A DNA stretch of 64,000 bases, taken from contig NZ_JAPUVQ010000042.1 of assembly GCF_029255145.1 (NCBI RefSeq), positions 5,733-69,732 on the forward strand, in the 5' to 3' direction. A model generated the notes under the pieces. It had not been told where the DNA came from and made no database searches. It worked only from the letters and a program-made list of their open reading frames with translations. This document shows positions 35,192 to 44,344 of this stretch, piece after piece; the stretch's first letter is position 1, and each line of letters starts with the position of its first letter. Position numbers and translations under genes: made by a program. The DNA comes from Accumulibacter sp003538495. Its GTDB lineage: Bacteria > Pseudomonadota > Gammaproteobacteria > Burkholderiales > Rhodocyclaceae.

Positions 35192-36465
35192 TGAACGAAG
35201 AAATCGACCCTCGGCCGTCCCTCCCCGAACCAGTTGCCGCGGCGCCGGCGGGCCACTCGGCGGCAACCAGCGATCCGGCGGCGGCAAGCCAACCGACGGC
35301 AGCCAGCCAGTCGGCCGCAGCGAGCCAGTCGTCGGCGAGCAAGGCCTCATCGGCCAGTACGGCCGCATCGGCGAGTCAGCCGTCGTCAGCGACCCAGCAC
35401 GCTCCTGCGTGGCGCAATCCGTGGTTGGTGGTGGCGCTGCTGGCTCTCGGACTGGCGGCCTGGCAATGGGTGGAAACCCGACAGAAGCTTGCCGACACCC
35501 AGCAGGAGCTGGCGCGCCGTCTGGCCGACAACGATTCCGTCGGCGTTGAAGTGCGCGGGCTGGCGAAGCAGTCGCAGGAGCAGGTAGCCGGCGTGCTTGG
35601 CAGGCTGGGCGCGCTCGAGGCGAAAATCGCCGAATCACAGAGTCAGCAGGCGACGCTGGAGCGGCTGTACCAGGACTTGGCGAGCAACCGCGACGAGTGG
35701 GCGCTGGCCGAGGTCGAGCAAGGCGTGACCTTGGCGGCCCAGCAGTTGCAGCTGGCCGGCAACGTGCACGGCGCGGTGCTCGCCCTGCAGGCTGCCGACG
35801 CTCGTCTGGCGGCCAGTGATCGGCCACAGCTCATCAGCTTGCGCAAGACCCTGGCAGGCGATCTTGATCGCCTGCGCGCCTTGCCGCAGATCGATACCGC
35901 CGGCATGAGCCTGCGCCTGGAAGGGGTGATCAATGCCATCGACAAACTTCCGCTGGCGGCCGATGGGCGACCTCGTGCGGGTGAAGCCAGCCCGAAGGAG
36001 CAGGCCGATGTGCTAGCGAATTCGGCCGCGGAGTCTACTTCGCAGTCGCCGTCCGTGATCAGTGTGGAATTCTGGCAGCGCCTGGCCAGCGTCGCCTTGT
36101 GGCAGCGCCTGGCTGGCGAGTTTTGGGGCGAGCTGAAATCGCTGGTCAGGATCCAGCGTTTCGACCGCGACGAGCCGGCCTTGCTGGCGCCGGGACAGGT
36201 CTTCTTCTTGCGTGAGAATCTCAAGTTGCGCTTGCTGAATGCCCGCCTGGCGTTGCTGGCGCGTGATCAATGGACCTTCCGCAACGAGTTGCAGCACGCG
36301 CAGGCGTGGATTGATCGCTACTTCGACGCTGGCGCCGCTTCGCAGCAGGCGGCGCAGGAGTCGCTGAAACAGCTGGCGGAGACCGAGATCACCATCGAAA
36401 TGCCGACGCTCAACGACAGCCTGTCGGCGATCAAGACCTTCAAGCTTGGCCAGGAGCGCAAATGA
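35188..36465 (+). CDS. hemX: HemX, membrane protein of the hem operon
   Basis: The protein has 425 residues. A long cytoplasmic Ala/Ser-rich segment (about 12-72, with repeated AAASQ/SAS units) is followed by one membrane helix (about 76-94, WLVVALLALGLAAWQWV) and a periplasmic helical domain with coiled-coil character. Databases often label it uroporphyrin-III C-methyltransferase, but no methyltransferase motif is visible. In proteobacteria it sits with HemY in the haem operon and its role is unclear. It may start at ATG 35188 or 35191, overlapping hemD. Confidence 0.9.
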   Translation: MMNEEIDPRPSLPEPVAAAPAGHSAATSDPAAASQPTAASQSAAASQSSASKASSASTAASASQPSSATQHAPAWRNPWLVVALLALGLAAWQWVETRQKLADTQQELARRLADNDSVGVEVRGLAKQSQEQVAGVLGRLGALEAKIAESQSQQATLERLYQDLASNRDEWALAEVEQGVTLAAQQLQLAGNVHGAVLALQAADARLAASDRPQLISLRKTLAGDLDRLRALPQIDTAGMSLRLEGVINAIDKLPLAADGRPRAGEASPKEQADVLANSAAESTSQSPSVISVEFWQRLASVALWQRLAGEFWGELKSLVRIQRFDRDEPALLAPGQVFFLRENLKLRLLNARLALLARDQWTFRNELQHAQAWIDRYFDAGAASQQAAQESLKQLAETEITIEMPTLNDSLSAIKTFKLGQERK

Positions 36466-37631
36466 GAGGGCTGCTGTGGTTGCTGGCCCTGTTCGCCCTG
36501 GCAGTCGGTATTTCGCTGGCAGCGCGCTTCAATGACGGTTACCTGCTGCTGGTGGTGCCGCCGTATCGCATTGAAGTGGCACTAACGCTGGCGATCTTCC
36601 TGTTCTTTGCCGCTTTCGTGCTGCTTTATGCGCTGCTGCACGCAATCGGGCTGACACTGTCGCTGCCGAACCGGGTGAGCGCATTTCGTGCTCGCCGTCG
36701 TCGCGAAAAAGCGGCCGCGTCATTTCACGAGGCTGTCCGTCTGCTGTTTGAAGGACGTTTCACGCAAGCCTTGAGCAAGGCCGCCGAGGCGTACACGACC
36801 GGGCAGTCGCCGGGTATGGCCGCGCTGATCGCCGCGCGTGCCGCACAGCGCTTGCGCGAACCCGAAAAAGAGAAGGAGTGGCTCGACCGGGTCAGCGTCG
36901 GCGACCGGAAGCTGGAGCCAGCGCGCCTGATGCTGCAAGCCGAAATCGCGATCGATCGCGGCCAATTCCAGGATGCTACGGCTGCCCTGCATGACTTGCA
37001 GAATCTGACCGGTCGTCACATCGCTGCGCTACGCCTCGAATTGCGCGCGCAGCAGGGTTGTGGCAACTGGCAGGAGGTGCTGCGTCTGGCTCGTCTGCTC
37101 GAGAAGCGTGAGGCACTGTTGCCCGAGCCAGCGCAGGAAATAAAGACCAAAGCGCATCAGGAAAACATTCGTCAGCTGCAGTCCGACAAAAGCCAACTGC
37201 TGGACTACTTGCGCCAGGTGCCGGCCAGGGAACGCTCGCCGCGGCTCACGTACACCTCGGCGGAGGCTTTTCTCGAACATGGCGCCGACGACGAGGCTCA
37301 ACGTCTGATCGAAAAGCAACTCGACACTCAGTGGGATTCGGCATTGGTTCAGCTCTACGGCCAAGTCCGCGGCAGCGACCTGACGTCGTGCATCGCGCGT
37401 GCCGAAAAATGGCTGCCGCAGCATCCCGACGACGCGCGCCTGCTGCTCACGCTGGGCCGCCTGTGCGTGGCGCAACGTTTGTGGGGCAAAGCGCAAATCT
37501 ACCTCGAAGCGTCGCTGTCGCTGCACGATCAACGTGCCGTGCGGCTGGAACTGGCGCGCCTGTTCGAGCGGACCGAACGCTCGGACGAGGCGATGCCTCA
37601 TTACCGGGCAGCCGCCGAGCAGGTCGCCTGA
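36462..37631 (+). CDS. hemY: HemY, TPR membrane protein of the hem operon
   Basis: The protein has 389 residues. Two membrane helices (about 2-20 and 38-65) form the HemY_N domain. They are followed by TPR-like helical repeats to the C terminus, including a segment with LLLTLGRLCVAQRLWGKAQIYLE. This is the proteobacterial HemY, not the Gram-positive protoporphyrinogen oxidase of the same name. It may scaffold late haem enzymes. It overlaps hemX (ATGA) and is convergent with hemF, 58 bp away. Confidence 0.92.
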   Translation: MRGLLWLLALFALAVGISLAARFNDGYLLLVVPPYRIEVALTLAIFLFFAAFVLLYALLHAIGLTLSLPNRVSAFRARRRREKAAASFHEAVRLLFEGRFTQALSKAAEAYTTGQSPGMAALIAARAAQRLREPEKEKEWLDRVSVGDRKLEPARLMLQAEIAIDRGQFQDATAALHDLQNLTGRHIAALRLELRAQQGCGNWQEVLRLARLLEKREALLPEPAQEIKTKAHQENIRQLQSDKSQLLDYLRQVPARERSPRLTYTSAEAFLEHGADDEAQRLIEKQLDTQWDSALVQLYGQVRGSDLTSCIARAEKWLPQHPDDARLLLTLGRLCVAQRLWGKAQIYLEASLSLHDQRAVRLELARLFERTERSDEAMPHYRAAAEQVA

Positions 37632-37689
37632 GACGCTTCCGGCCGGCGCTGGCAGCTTTCGGCGCGCGGCTGCTGCCGCCGCCCGATCC

Positions 37690-38607
37690 TCAGACCCAGT
37701 CGCGTGGCGGCAGCATCTCGTAGATCAATGCTTCAGCCGTACCGGCTTGCGGTTGCCAGTCATAGCGCCATTTGACGATTGGCGGCAGCGACATCAGGAT
37801 CGATTCCGTTCGGCCGCCAGATTGCAGGCCGAACAGTGTGCCGCGATCCCAGACCAGATTGAATTCGACGTAGCGGCCTCGCCGGTAAGCCTGGAAGTCG
37901 CGCTCGCGTTCGCCGTAGGGCAGTGATTGCCGCTTGTCGACCAGCGGCAGATAGGCTTCGGCAAAAGCATCGCCGACCGCTTGGGTCAGGGCAAAGCAGC
38001 GCCAGAAGCCGCCTTCGCTCAGGTCGTCGAAGAACACGCCACCCACTCCACGTGCTTCCTGGCGGTGTTTGAGGAAGAAGTACTCATCGCACCATTTCTT
38101 GTAGCGCGGATAGAGGTCGTTACCAAAAGGCAGCAGTGCTTGCTGGCAGGTGGCGTGGAAATGCCGAATGTCCTCGGTGAAGGGGTAGTAGGGGGTCAAG
38201 TCCATGCCGCCGCCAAACCACCACGCGGGCTCGGCATCGGCGCTGGTCGCGAGCAGCGCGCGGACGTTCATGTGCGCGGTCGGGCAGTACGGGTTTTCGG
38301 GATGCAGGACCAGCGAAACGCCCATCGCCTCGAAGGCGCGACCGGCGAGTTCGGGGCGTCTGGCGGTTGCTGAAGCCGGCAGCGCTGCGCCGCTGACCTG
38401 CGAGAAGGCGACACCACCGCGTTCGAAGACGCGACCACCCTCGATGACGCAGGTCCGCCCGTTGCCTGCGAGCGGTTCGCCAGCGACCTTCTGCCAGCTG
38501 TCGGCCGAAAATTTCCCGCCCTGCTCGCCCTCGATCGCTTCGGCGGCCGCGATGATCTTCGTCTGCAGGCCGGTGAAATAGTCCCTCAGGAGCGTCGCCT
38601 CGATCAT
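37690..38607 (-). CDS. hemF: Oxygen-dependent coproporphyrinogen III oxidase
   Basis: HemF oxidatively decarboxylates coproporphyrinogen III to protoporphyrinogen IX using O2. The protein has 305 residues, close to E. coli (299). Motifs include HMNVRALLA, WWFGGGMDLTPYYPF, GGVFFDDL and RRGRYVEFNLVWDRGT. The frame continues upstream into purD, but MIEATLLRDYF is the proper start. It follows purD by 31 bp as the last gene of dusB-fis-purH-purD-hemF. The oxygen-independent HemN is not in the window. Confidence 0.96.
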   Translation of the reverse strand: MIEATLLRDYFTGLQTKIIAAAEAIEGEQGGKFSADSWQKVAGEPLAGNGRTCVIEGGRVFERGGVAFSQVSGAALPASATARRPELAGRAFEAMGVSLVLHPENPYCPTAHMNVRALLATSADAEPAWWFGGGMDLTPYYPFTEDIRHFHATCQQALLPFGNDLYPRYKKWCDEYFFLKHRQEARGVGGVFFDDLSEGGFWRCFALTQAVGDAFAEAYLPLVDKRQSLPYGERERDFQAYRRGRYVEFNLVWDRGTLFGLQSGGRTESILMSLPPIVKWRYDWQPQAGTAEALIYEMLPPRDWV

Positions 38608-38638
38608 CGCGGGCGCCGCGCGGTAGCCGGCCTTGCGC

Positions 38639-39919
38639 TCACCGGTTGAGCGCCCGCTGACCGATGTCATGGCGATACTGCATGCCGTCGAAGTGGATGC
38701 CGATAATCGTGTTGTAGGCGCGCTTTTGCGCCTGCTTGATGTTGTCGCCAAGGGTGGTGACGCACAGCACGCGGCCACCGGAGGTGACGATCTGCCCGTC
38801 TTGCTCGATGGTCCCGGCATGGAAGACGTAACTGTCTTCACTGGCTTTCGGCAAGCCGCTGATCGCGTCGCCGGTCCGCGGCGTGTCAGGGTAGTTGGCC
38901 GCGGCCAGCACCACACCCAGCGCGACCCGGCGATCCCAGACTGCTTCGACCTGGTCGAGTCGGCCGGCGACGGCATGTTCCAGTAGCGTCAACAGGTCGG
39001 ATTTAAGGCGCATCAAGATCGGCTGTGTTTCCGGGTCGCCCAGGCGGCAGTTGAACTCCACGGTCTTGACCGATCCATCCCTGCCGATCATCAGGCCGGC
39101 GTACAGGAAACCCGTGTACGGGATGCCCTCGGCGGCCATGCCGCGGACCGTCGGCAGGATGATCTCGCGCATGGTCCTGGCGTGCACCTCCGGCGTTACC
39201 ACCAGCGCTGGCGAGTAGGCGCCCATGCCGCCGGTGTTGGGGCCGGTGTCGCCGTCGCCGATGCGTTTGTGATCCTGACTCGATGCCAGCGGCAAGACGT
39301 CCTTGCCGTCTACCATGACAATGAAGCTGGCCTCTTCTCCTTCAAGGAACTCTTCGATGACTACCCGGGCGGCGTTCGCGCCATCCGGCAGGAGCGCGGT
39401 CGGTTCCGGGAGCATACGATCAATGGCGGCGTGTGCTTCGATCAGCGTCGCCGCCACCACCACGCCCTTGCCGGCAGCCAGTCCATCCGCCTTGATGACG
39501 ATCGGCGCGCCCTGCCGGTCGACGTAGGCGTGCGCGGCGGCCTGGTTCGAGAAGGTGGCGAAACGAGCGGTCGGGATGTTGTGCCTGGCCATGAAGCGCT
39601 TGGCAAAGTCCTTCGAGCTTTCGAGTTGCGCCGCCTCGCGCGTCGGGCCGAAGATCTTCAGGCCGCGGGCGCGAAAGACATTGACAATGCCGGCGGCGAG
39701 CGCGGCCTCGGGGCCGACCACCGTCAGCGAAACCTTTTCCTCCTCGGCGAAGTCGGCGAGCGCATCGAGGTCGGTGATGTTGACGTTTTCAAGTTGGCGT
39801 TCACCAGCCGTGCCGGCGTTGCCAGGTGCAACGAAGACCTTCTGCAGTCCATCTGTTTTCGCCAGGCACCAGGCGAGCGCGTGTTCGCGGCCGCCCGAGC
39901 CGATTACCAGTAACTTCAT
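38639..39919 (-). CDS. purD: Phosphoribosylamine-glycine ligase
   Basis: PurD condenses phosphoribosylamine with glycine using ATP, the second step of purine synthesis. The protein has 426 residues with the N-terminal motif VIGSGGREHALAW, an ATP-grasp domain (about 105-330) containing IKADGLAAGKGVVVA, and the signature FNCRLGDPETQ. It lies 138 bp after purH; that gap holds no gene. Confidence 0.97.
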   Translation of the reverse strand: MKLLVIGSGGREHALAWCLAKTDGLQKVFVAPGNAGTAGERQLENVNITDLDALADFAEEEKVSLTVVGPEAALAAGIVNVFRARGLKIFGPTREAAQLESSKDFAKRFMARHNIPTARFATFSNQAAAHAYVDRQGAPIVIKADGLAAGKGVVVAATLIEAHAAIDRMLPEPTALLPDGANAARVVIEEFLEGEEASFIVMVDGKDVLPLASSQDHKRIGDGDTGPNTGGMGAYSPALVVTPEVHARTMREIILPTVRGMAAEGIPYTGFLYAGLMIGRDGSVKTVEFNCRLGDPETQPILMRLKSDLLTLLEHAVAGRLDQVEAVWDRRVALGVVLAAANYPDTPRTGDAISGLPKASEDSYVFHAGTIEQDGQIVTSGGRVLCVTTLGDNIKQAQKRAYNTIIGIHFDGMQYRHDIGQRALNR

Positions 39920-40057
39920 AAAACTCCTTTCGCCACCAGATCATTGGTGGTCGAGCGTCAGCCGCGATCACGGGGACTTTGTCCGCCAAAGCAGGCCGAT
40001 TCACACTTGCCGCAACGTCCGGCACCGGCTTGTTGCAGTCGCGCCGCAAGCAACCGA

Positions 40058-41623
40058 TCAGTGCCGGAAGTGCCGCGCGCCGGTGAACACCATCGCCAGT
40101 CCGTGCTCGTTGGCAGCGGCGATTACCTCCTCGTCACGCATCGAGCCGCCGGGCTGAATGACGGCCTTGGCACCGGCCCCCGCCAGGACGTCAAGCCCGT
40201 CACGGAACGGGAAGAAGGCGTCGGACGCGACACAGGAGCCCGCCAGGTCAAGGCAGGCGTTCTGCGCCTTGTTCACCGCGATGCGGGTGGAATCGACTCG
40301 GCTCATCTGGCCAGCGCCAACGCCGAGCGTCATCCCGGCGCCGCAGAAGACGATCGCGTTGGACTTGACGAACTTGGCGACGCGGTAGGCAAACAGCAGG
40401 TTTTCGATCTGAGCCTCGGATGGCGCCAGTTGAGTGACAACGCGGAGGTCGGACGCCTGGACATTGAAGCGGTCGGGCGTCTGCAGCAGCAGTCCGCCGC
40501 CGACGCGCTTCATTTCGAAGGCGTGATAGACCTTCGCCAGAGGCAGTTCGAGGACCCGCAGGTTCTGCTTGGCTGCCAGCAGCTCGCTGGCAGCGCTGGT
40601 GAACGCGGGCGCCAGCAGGACTTCGACAAAATGCTTGCGGGCGTTCATGGCGGCGACGACATCGACGTCCACCGTTCCGTTGAAGGCGATGATGCCGCCA
40701 AAGGCCGAGGTCGAGTCGGTCTGGAAGGCCTTTTCGTAAGCCGTCAGCAGATTGCCGCTGACCGCCACTCCGCACGGATTGGCGTGTTTGATGATCACGC
40801 AGGCCGGCGTGTCGAAAGTCTTTACACATTCCCAGGCGGCGTCGGCGTCGGCGATGTTGTTGTACGAAAGTTCCTTGCCCTGCAGTTGGCGGTAGTTGGC
40901 GATCGAGCCGGGGGTCGGCGCGGGATCGCGGTAGAAGGCGGCCTGCTGGTGCGGGTTCTCGCCGTAGCGCAGCGTTTCGACACGGTCAAAGGCGAGTTGC
41001 AGGTGCCCGGGGAAGGGCTGTGGCTGCTCGCCCTCGTCGAGTGATGTCAACCAGTTGGCGATTGCCGAGTCGTAACGGGCCGTGTGTACGAAGGCCTTCC
41101 TGGCCAGCGAAAATCGGGTTGCCAGGCTCAGTGCGCCATCGTTGGCAGCCATTTCGCTGAGCAGCGCCTGGTAGTCTCCCGGATCGGTGACGACGGCGAC
41201 GCCGCTGTAGTTCTTGGCCGCGGAACGGACCATCGCCGGGCCCCCGATGTCGATGTTCTCGATTGCCTCGGCGAGCGTGACCCCGGCCCGGGCGATCGTT
41301 TCGCGAAACGGGTAGAGGTTCACGCACACCAGATCGATCGCCGGAATGCCGTGCTCTTCGATCGTCGCCAGGTGCTCGCTCACGTCGCGACGCGCCAGAA
41401 TACCTCCGTGTACCTTTGGATGAAGGGTCTTGACACGGCCGTCGAGCATCTCCGGGAAGCCCGTGTAGTCGCTGACTTCGGTAACCTCGATCCCGGCGTC
41501 ACGCAGCATGGCGGCCGTGCCGCCCGTGGACAAGAGCTTGACACCGTGAGCGATCAGGCCCTTGGCAAAGTCGAGAGCATGGTTCTTGTTGGAGAGGCTG
41601 AGCAGGGCTTGACGTATCTTCAT
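40058..41623 (-). CDS. purH: Bifunctional AICAR transformylase/IMP cyclohydrolase
   Basis: PurH catalyses the last two steps to IMP: formylation of AICAR and ring closure. The protein has 521 residues. The N-terminal MGS-like IMP cyclohydrolase domain (about 1-195) starts ALLSLSNKNHALDFAKGL with the STGGT loop. The C-terminal formyltransferase domain contains KHANPCGVA. Length and domain order are typical. It follows fis by 44 bp. Confidence 0.97.
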   Translation of the reverse strand: MKIRQALLSLSNKNHALDFAKGLIAHGVKLLSTGGTAAMLRDAGIEVTEVSDYTGFPEMLDGRVKTLHPKVHGGILARRDVSEHLATIEEHGIPAIDLVCVNLYPFRETIARAGVTLAEAIENIDIGGPAMVRSAAKNYSGVAVVTDPGDYQALLSEMAANDGALSLATRFSLARKAFVHTARYDSAIANWLTSLDEGEQPQPFPGHLQLAFDRVETLRYGENPHQQAAFYRDPAPTPGSIANYRQLQGKELSYNNIADADAAWECVKTFDTPACVIIKHANPCGVAVSGNLLTAYEKAFQTDSTSAFGGIIAFNGTVDVDVVAAMNARKHFVEVLLAPAFTSAASELLAAKQNLRVLELPLAKVYHAFEMKRVGGGLLLQTPDRFNVQASDLRVVTQLAPSEAQIENLLFAYRVAKFVKSNAIVFCGAGMTLGVGAGQMSRVDSTRIAVNKAQNACLDLAGSCVASDAFFPFRDGLDVLAGAGAKAVIQPGGSMRDEEVIAAANEHGLAMVFTGARHFRH

Positions 41624-41667
41624 AATGGGCAGACAGGCGACGTGGTAAGGAAGGGTAAGGACACGGT

Positions 41668-41919
41668 TCAGGAAATCAGCTGGTGGTCGACCAGTTTCTT
41701 GCGCAGGGTGTTGCGATTGATGCCGAGGATTTCGGCCGCGAAAGTCTGGTTGCCACCCGCCTGCCGGAGAACGACTTCGAGCATCGGGCGTTCGACGCTC
41801 CTGATCACCATCTCGTAAACCGCCGCCGGCTTCTCGCCATCGAGCTGCTCGAAGTAGGTCTCCAGCGCGCTGCGGACGAAAGAGGCGATATCTTCACCGT
41901 TATCGTGGTGTCGCTTCAT
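41668..41919 (-). CDS. fis: Fis-family nucleoid-associated DNA-binding protein
   Basis: Fis bends DNA and shapes growth-phase transcription. The protein has 83 residues from ATG 41919, which overlaps the dusB stop (ATGA). The C-terminal helix-turn-helix is clear (EVVLRQAGGNQTFAAEILGINRNTLRKKL). It follows dusB as in nearly all beta- and gammaproteobacteria. An in-frame start at 41937 inside dusB would add six residues. Confidence 0.95.
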   Translation of the reverse strand: MKRHHDNGEDIASFVRSALETYFEQLDGEKPAAVYEMVIRSVERPMLEVVLRQAGGNQTFAAEILGINRNTLRKKLVDHQLIS

Positions 41920-42968
41920 GCGGCGAGATCCTCGCAAGGGCCATCGGCCCGGACGGCCGCATCCGGGCTACCGGCGACGTAGGGCAGGTGCTCGTTGTGC
42001 TCGGCGAGCGCCAGGAAAAAGTCATCGACCGCTTGCCGCTGCAGGGCGATGGTCTGCAGTTGATTCATCCGGTAGCGGAAAGCTGCCGAGCCGACCAGCC
42101 CTCTCGTGTACCAGGAAATATGCTTGCGCGCGATGCGCAAGCCGGTCTCGGTGCCGTAAAACTGGTAGAGATCTTCAAGGTGCCCAAGCAGAACCTGGTG
42201 AATCTCACCGACTCGCGGTGGCAGCAGGTGGCTGCCGGTCTTCAGGAAGTGCTCGATTTCGCGGAACAGCCACGGCCGGCCCTGTGCCGCGCGGCCAATC
42301 ATGACGGCGTCGGCGCCGGTGGTGTCGAGCACATACTTCGCCGTTTCCGGCGAGACGATGTCGCCGTTGGCGATCAGCGGAATACGGGCCACTGCCTTCA
42401 CCATCCGGATGGTGTCGTACTCCGCATGGCCGGTATAGCCGCAGGCGCGGGTTCGACCGTGCATCGCCAGGGCCCTGATTCCCGACTGCTCGGCGATTTT
42501 GAGGATGTTCAGGGCGTTGCGGTTGGCGGTGTCCCAGCCGGTGCGAATCTTCAGCGTCACCGGTGTCTGCGGTACGGCATTGACCACCGCTTCCAGGATC
42601 TGGCCGACCAGCGACTCGTTCTGGAGCAGCGCCGAGCCCGCCATGACTCGGCAGATCTTCTTGGCCGGGCAGCCCATGTTGATGTCGATGATCTGCGCCC
42701 CATGGTCCACGTTGTAGCGCGCGGCGTCGGCCATCATCAGCGGATCGGCGCCAGCGATCTGCACCGAGATCGGCGCCACCTCGCCGGCATGGTCCGCCCG
42801 TCGTCTGGTTTTCACGCTGCCATAGAGCAGGGAGTTCGAAGTGACCATCTCGGAGACCGCCAGGCCGGCGCCCATGCGTTTGCAGAGTTGCCTGAATGGG
42901 CGATCGGTCACCCCCGCCATCGGCGCGACAAACAGGTTGTTGCGAAGCGAGAATCCGAGGAATTCCAT
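41916..42968 (-). CDS. dusB: tRNA-dihydrouridine synthase B
   Basis: DusB is an FMN enzyme that reduces specific uridines in the tRNA D-loop. The protein has 350 residues with the N-terminal APMAGVTDRPFR, the active-site cysteine in NMGCPAKKICR, and GADAVMIGRAAQGRPWLF near the FMN site. It is the first gene of the dusB-fis-purH-purD-hemF run. A possible -10 element (TAGAAT on the minus strand, 43005-43010) lies 36 bp upstream, without a clear -35 element. Confidence 0.95.
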   Translation of the reverse strand: MEFLGFSLRNNLFVAPMAGVTDRPFRQLCKRMGAGLAVSEMVTSNSLLYGSVKTRRRADHAGEVAPISVQIAGADPLMMADAARYNVDHGAQIIDINMGCPAKKICRVMAGSALLQNESLVGQILEAVVNAVPQTPVTLKIRTGWDTANRNALNILKIAEQSGIRALAMHGRTRACGYTGHAEYDTIRMVKAVARIPLIANGDIVSPETAKYVLDTTGADAVMIGRAAQGRPWLFREIEHFLKTGSHLLPPRVGEIHQVLLGHLEDLYQFYGTETGLRIARKHISWYTRGLVGSAAFRYRMNQLQTIALQRQAVDDFFLALAEHNEHLPYVAGSPDAAVRADGPCEDLAA

Positions 42969-43150
42969 GGCGTGAGGTGCCGGTGGGCGCGAGGCAAGGG
43001 GACGATTCTACCTCGATTGCAGCCCGAAAAATAGACACTTGTCGTCTGCAAGCAGCACCCGAGTGCAGCGTCGGTGCTGCCTGTTTGCTGGAATCCCGAG
43101 CGCCCTGGCGGTGGCGCCTGCCGCACGCAGCCTGGCGATTGCCGTGCAGT

Positions 43151-43417
43151 CTATGGCCTGTTGCCGACGTCCGGCATGACGATGTTGACCTCGAGCACTT
43201 CCATGTTTCCCTGCTTTTCGATCGACACCTTGATGTCTTCCGGGTTGACCGAGACGTACTTCGAGATCACCGCCATCAATTCCTGCTGCAGGGCCGGCAG
43301 GAAGTCTGGCGCGTTGTTGCTGGCATTGCGCTCGTGGGCAATGATCAGCTGCAGCCGCTCCTTGGCGATGGCGGCCGTCTTGGGCTTGTTGCCGAAGATC
43401 AGGGAGAACAGGGACAT
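43151..43417 (-). CDS. minE: Cell division topological specificity factor MinE
   Basis: MinE drives MinD off the membrane and sets up pole-to-pole oscillation. The protein has 88 residues. The N-terminal amphipathic segment (MSLFSLIFG) and the MinD-binding stretch ERLQLIIAHER are followed by the dimerisation domain. It starts two bases after the minD stop and is the last gene of minCDE. Confidence 0.96.
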   Translation of the reverse strand: MSLFSLIFGNKPKTAAIAKERLQLIIAHERNASNNAPDFLPALQQELMAVISKYVSVNPEDIKVSIEKQGNMEVLEVNIVMPDVGNRP

Positions 43418-43419
43418 CC

Positions 43420-44241
43420 TTATTTACCCCCGAAAATTCGCTTGAACAGGCCGGGCTTCTCATAGTCGACGAAACGTAGTGGAATGGTCTCGCCGAGGAA
43501 ACGGCCAACCACGTCGAGATAGGCGTTGGCGACGTCGCTGCCGGCCAGATGGATTGCCGGCGACCCCGCATTCGACGATTGCAGTACCGCTTCGGACTCG
43601 GGGATGACGCCGATGATCGGTACCCGCAGGATCTCCTGCACGTCCTTGTAAGACAGCATCTCGCCGTCATTGACGCGTTTCGCCGAGTAGCGGGTGATCA
43701 ACAGGTGTTCCTTGACCGGCTCGCCGCCGAGCAGCGCGCGACGCGACTTGGCCTGGATGATGCCGAGAATGCGGTCCGAGTCACGCACCGACGAAACCTC
43801 GGGGTTGCTGACTACCAGCGCCTCGTCGGCAAAGGTCAGGGCCAGCACCGCGCCGCGTTCGATGCCTGCCGGCGAATCGCAGACGACGTAGTCGAAGCCC
43901 ATGTGTTCGAGTTCCTTGAGAACTTTCTCGACACCTTCTTCGGTCAGCGCATCCTTGTCGCGCGTCTGCGATGCGGGCAGCACGAAGAGGTGGTCGTTCT
44001 CGCAGTGCTTGTCCTTGATCAGCGCCTGGGTGAGCGTCGCTTCTCCGTTGAGGACATTGACCAGGTCATAGACGACGCGCCGTTCGCAGCCCATGATCAG
44101 GTCGAGATTGCGCAGCCCGACGTCAAAATCGATGACGGCAGTCTTGTACCCGCGCAGAGCGAGGCCCGAAGAAAAGCTGGCGCTGGTGGTGGTCTTGCCG
44201 ACCCCACCCTTGCCGGAGGTTACGACGACAATACGTGTCAC
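43420..44241 (-). CDS. minD: Septum site-determining ATPase MinD
   Basis: MinD is a membrane-cycling ATPase that recruits MinC. The protein has 273 residues with deviant Walker A SGKGGVGKTT, the switch region CDSPAGIERGA, and a C-terminal amphipathic membrane-targeting helix (PGLFKRIFG). The start codon is GTG 44241. A TAGAAT hexamer (minus strand, 44270-44275) lies 28 bp upstream and could give minD-minE their own promoter. Confidence 0.97.
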   Translation of the reverse strand: MTRIVVVTSGKGGVGKTTTSASFSSGLALRGYKTAVIDFDVGLRNLDLIMGCERRVVYDLVNVLNGEATLTQALIKDKHCENDHLFVLPASQTRDKDALTEEGVEKVLKELEHMGFDYVVCDSPAGIERGAVLALTFADEALVVSNPEVSSVRDSDRILGIIQAKSRRALLGGEPVKEHLLITRYSAKRVNDGEMLSYKDVQEILRVPIIGVIPESEAVLQSSNAGSPAIHLAGSDVANAYLDVVGRFLGETIPLRFVDYEKPGLFKRIFGGK

Positions 44242-44344
44242 GGACGTTTCTCCGCAAATTAAAGAAGCGATTCTACCTGCAGAATGGCAATTCTGTTGCC
44301 TGGCGCGGCTGACCGAAGTGGCAGCCCGGGTGCCGGCAACACGG

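Noticed and set aside
35215..35400. Repetitive GC-rich segment considered as a possible repeat array
   Set aside because: It is the Ala/Ser-rich coding region of hemX; repeat units vary and there are no spacers, so it is not CRISPR-like.
35188..36465. HemX as a uroporphyrinogen-III C-methyltransferase
   Set aside because: A common database label, but the protein shows a single membrane helix and coiled coil with no SAM-binding motif.
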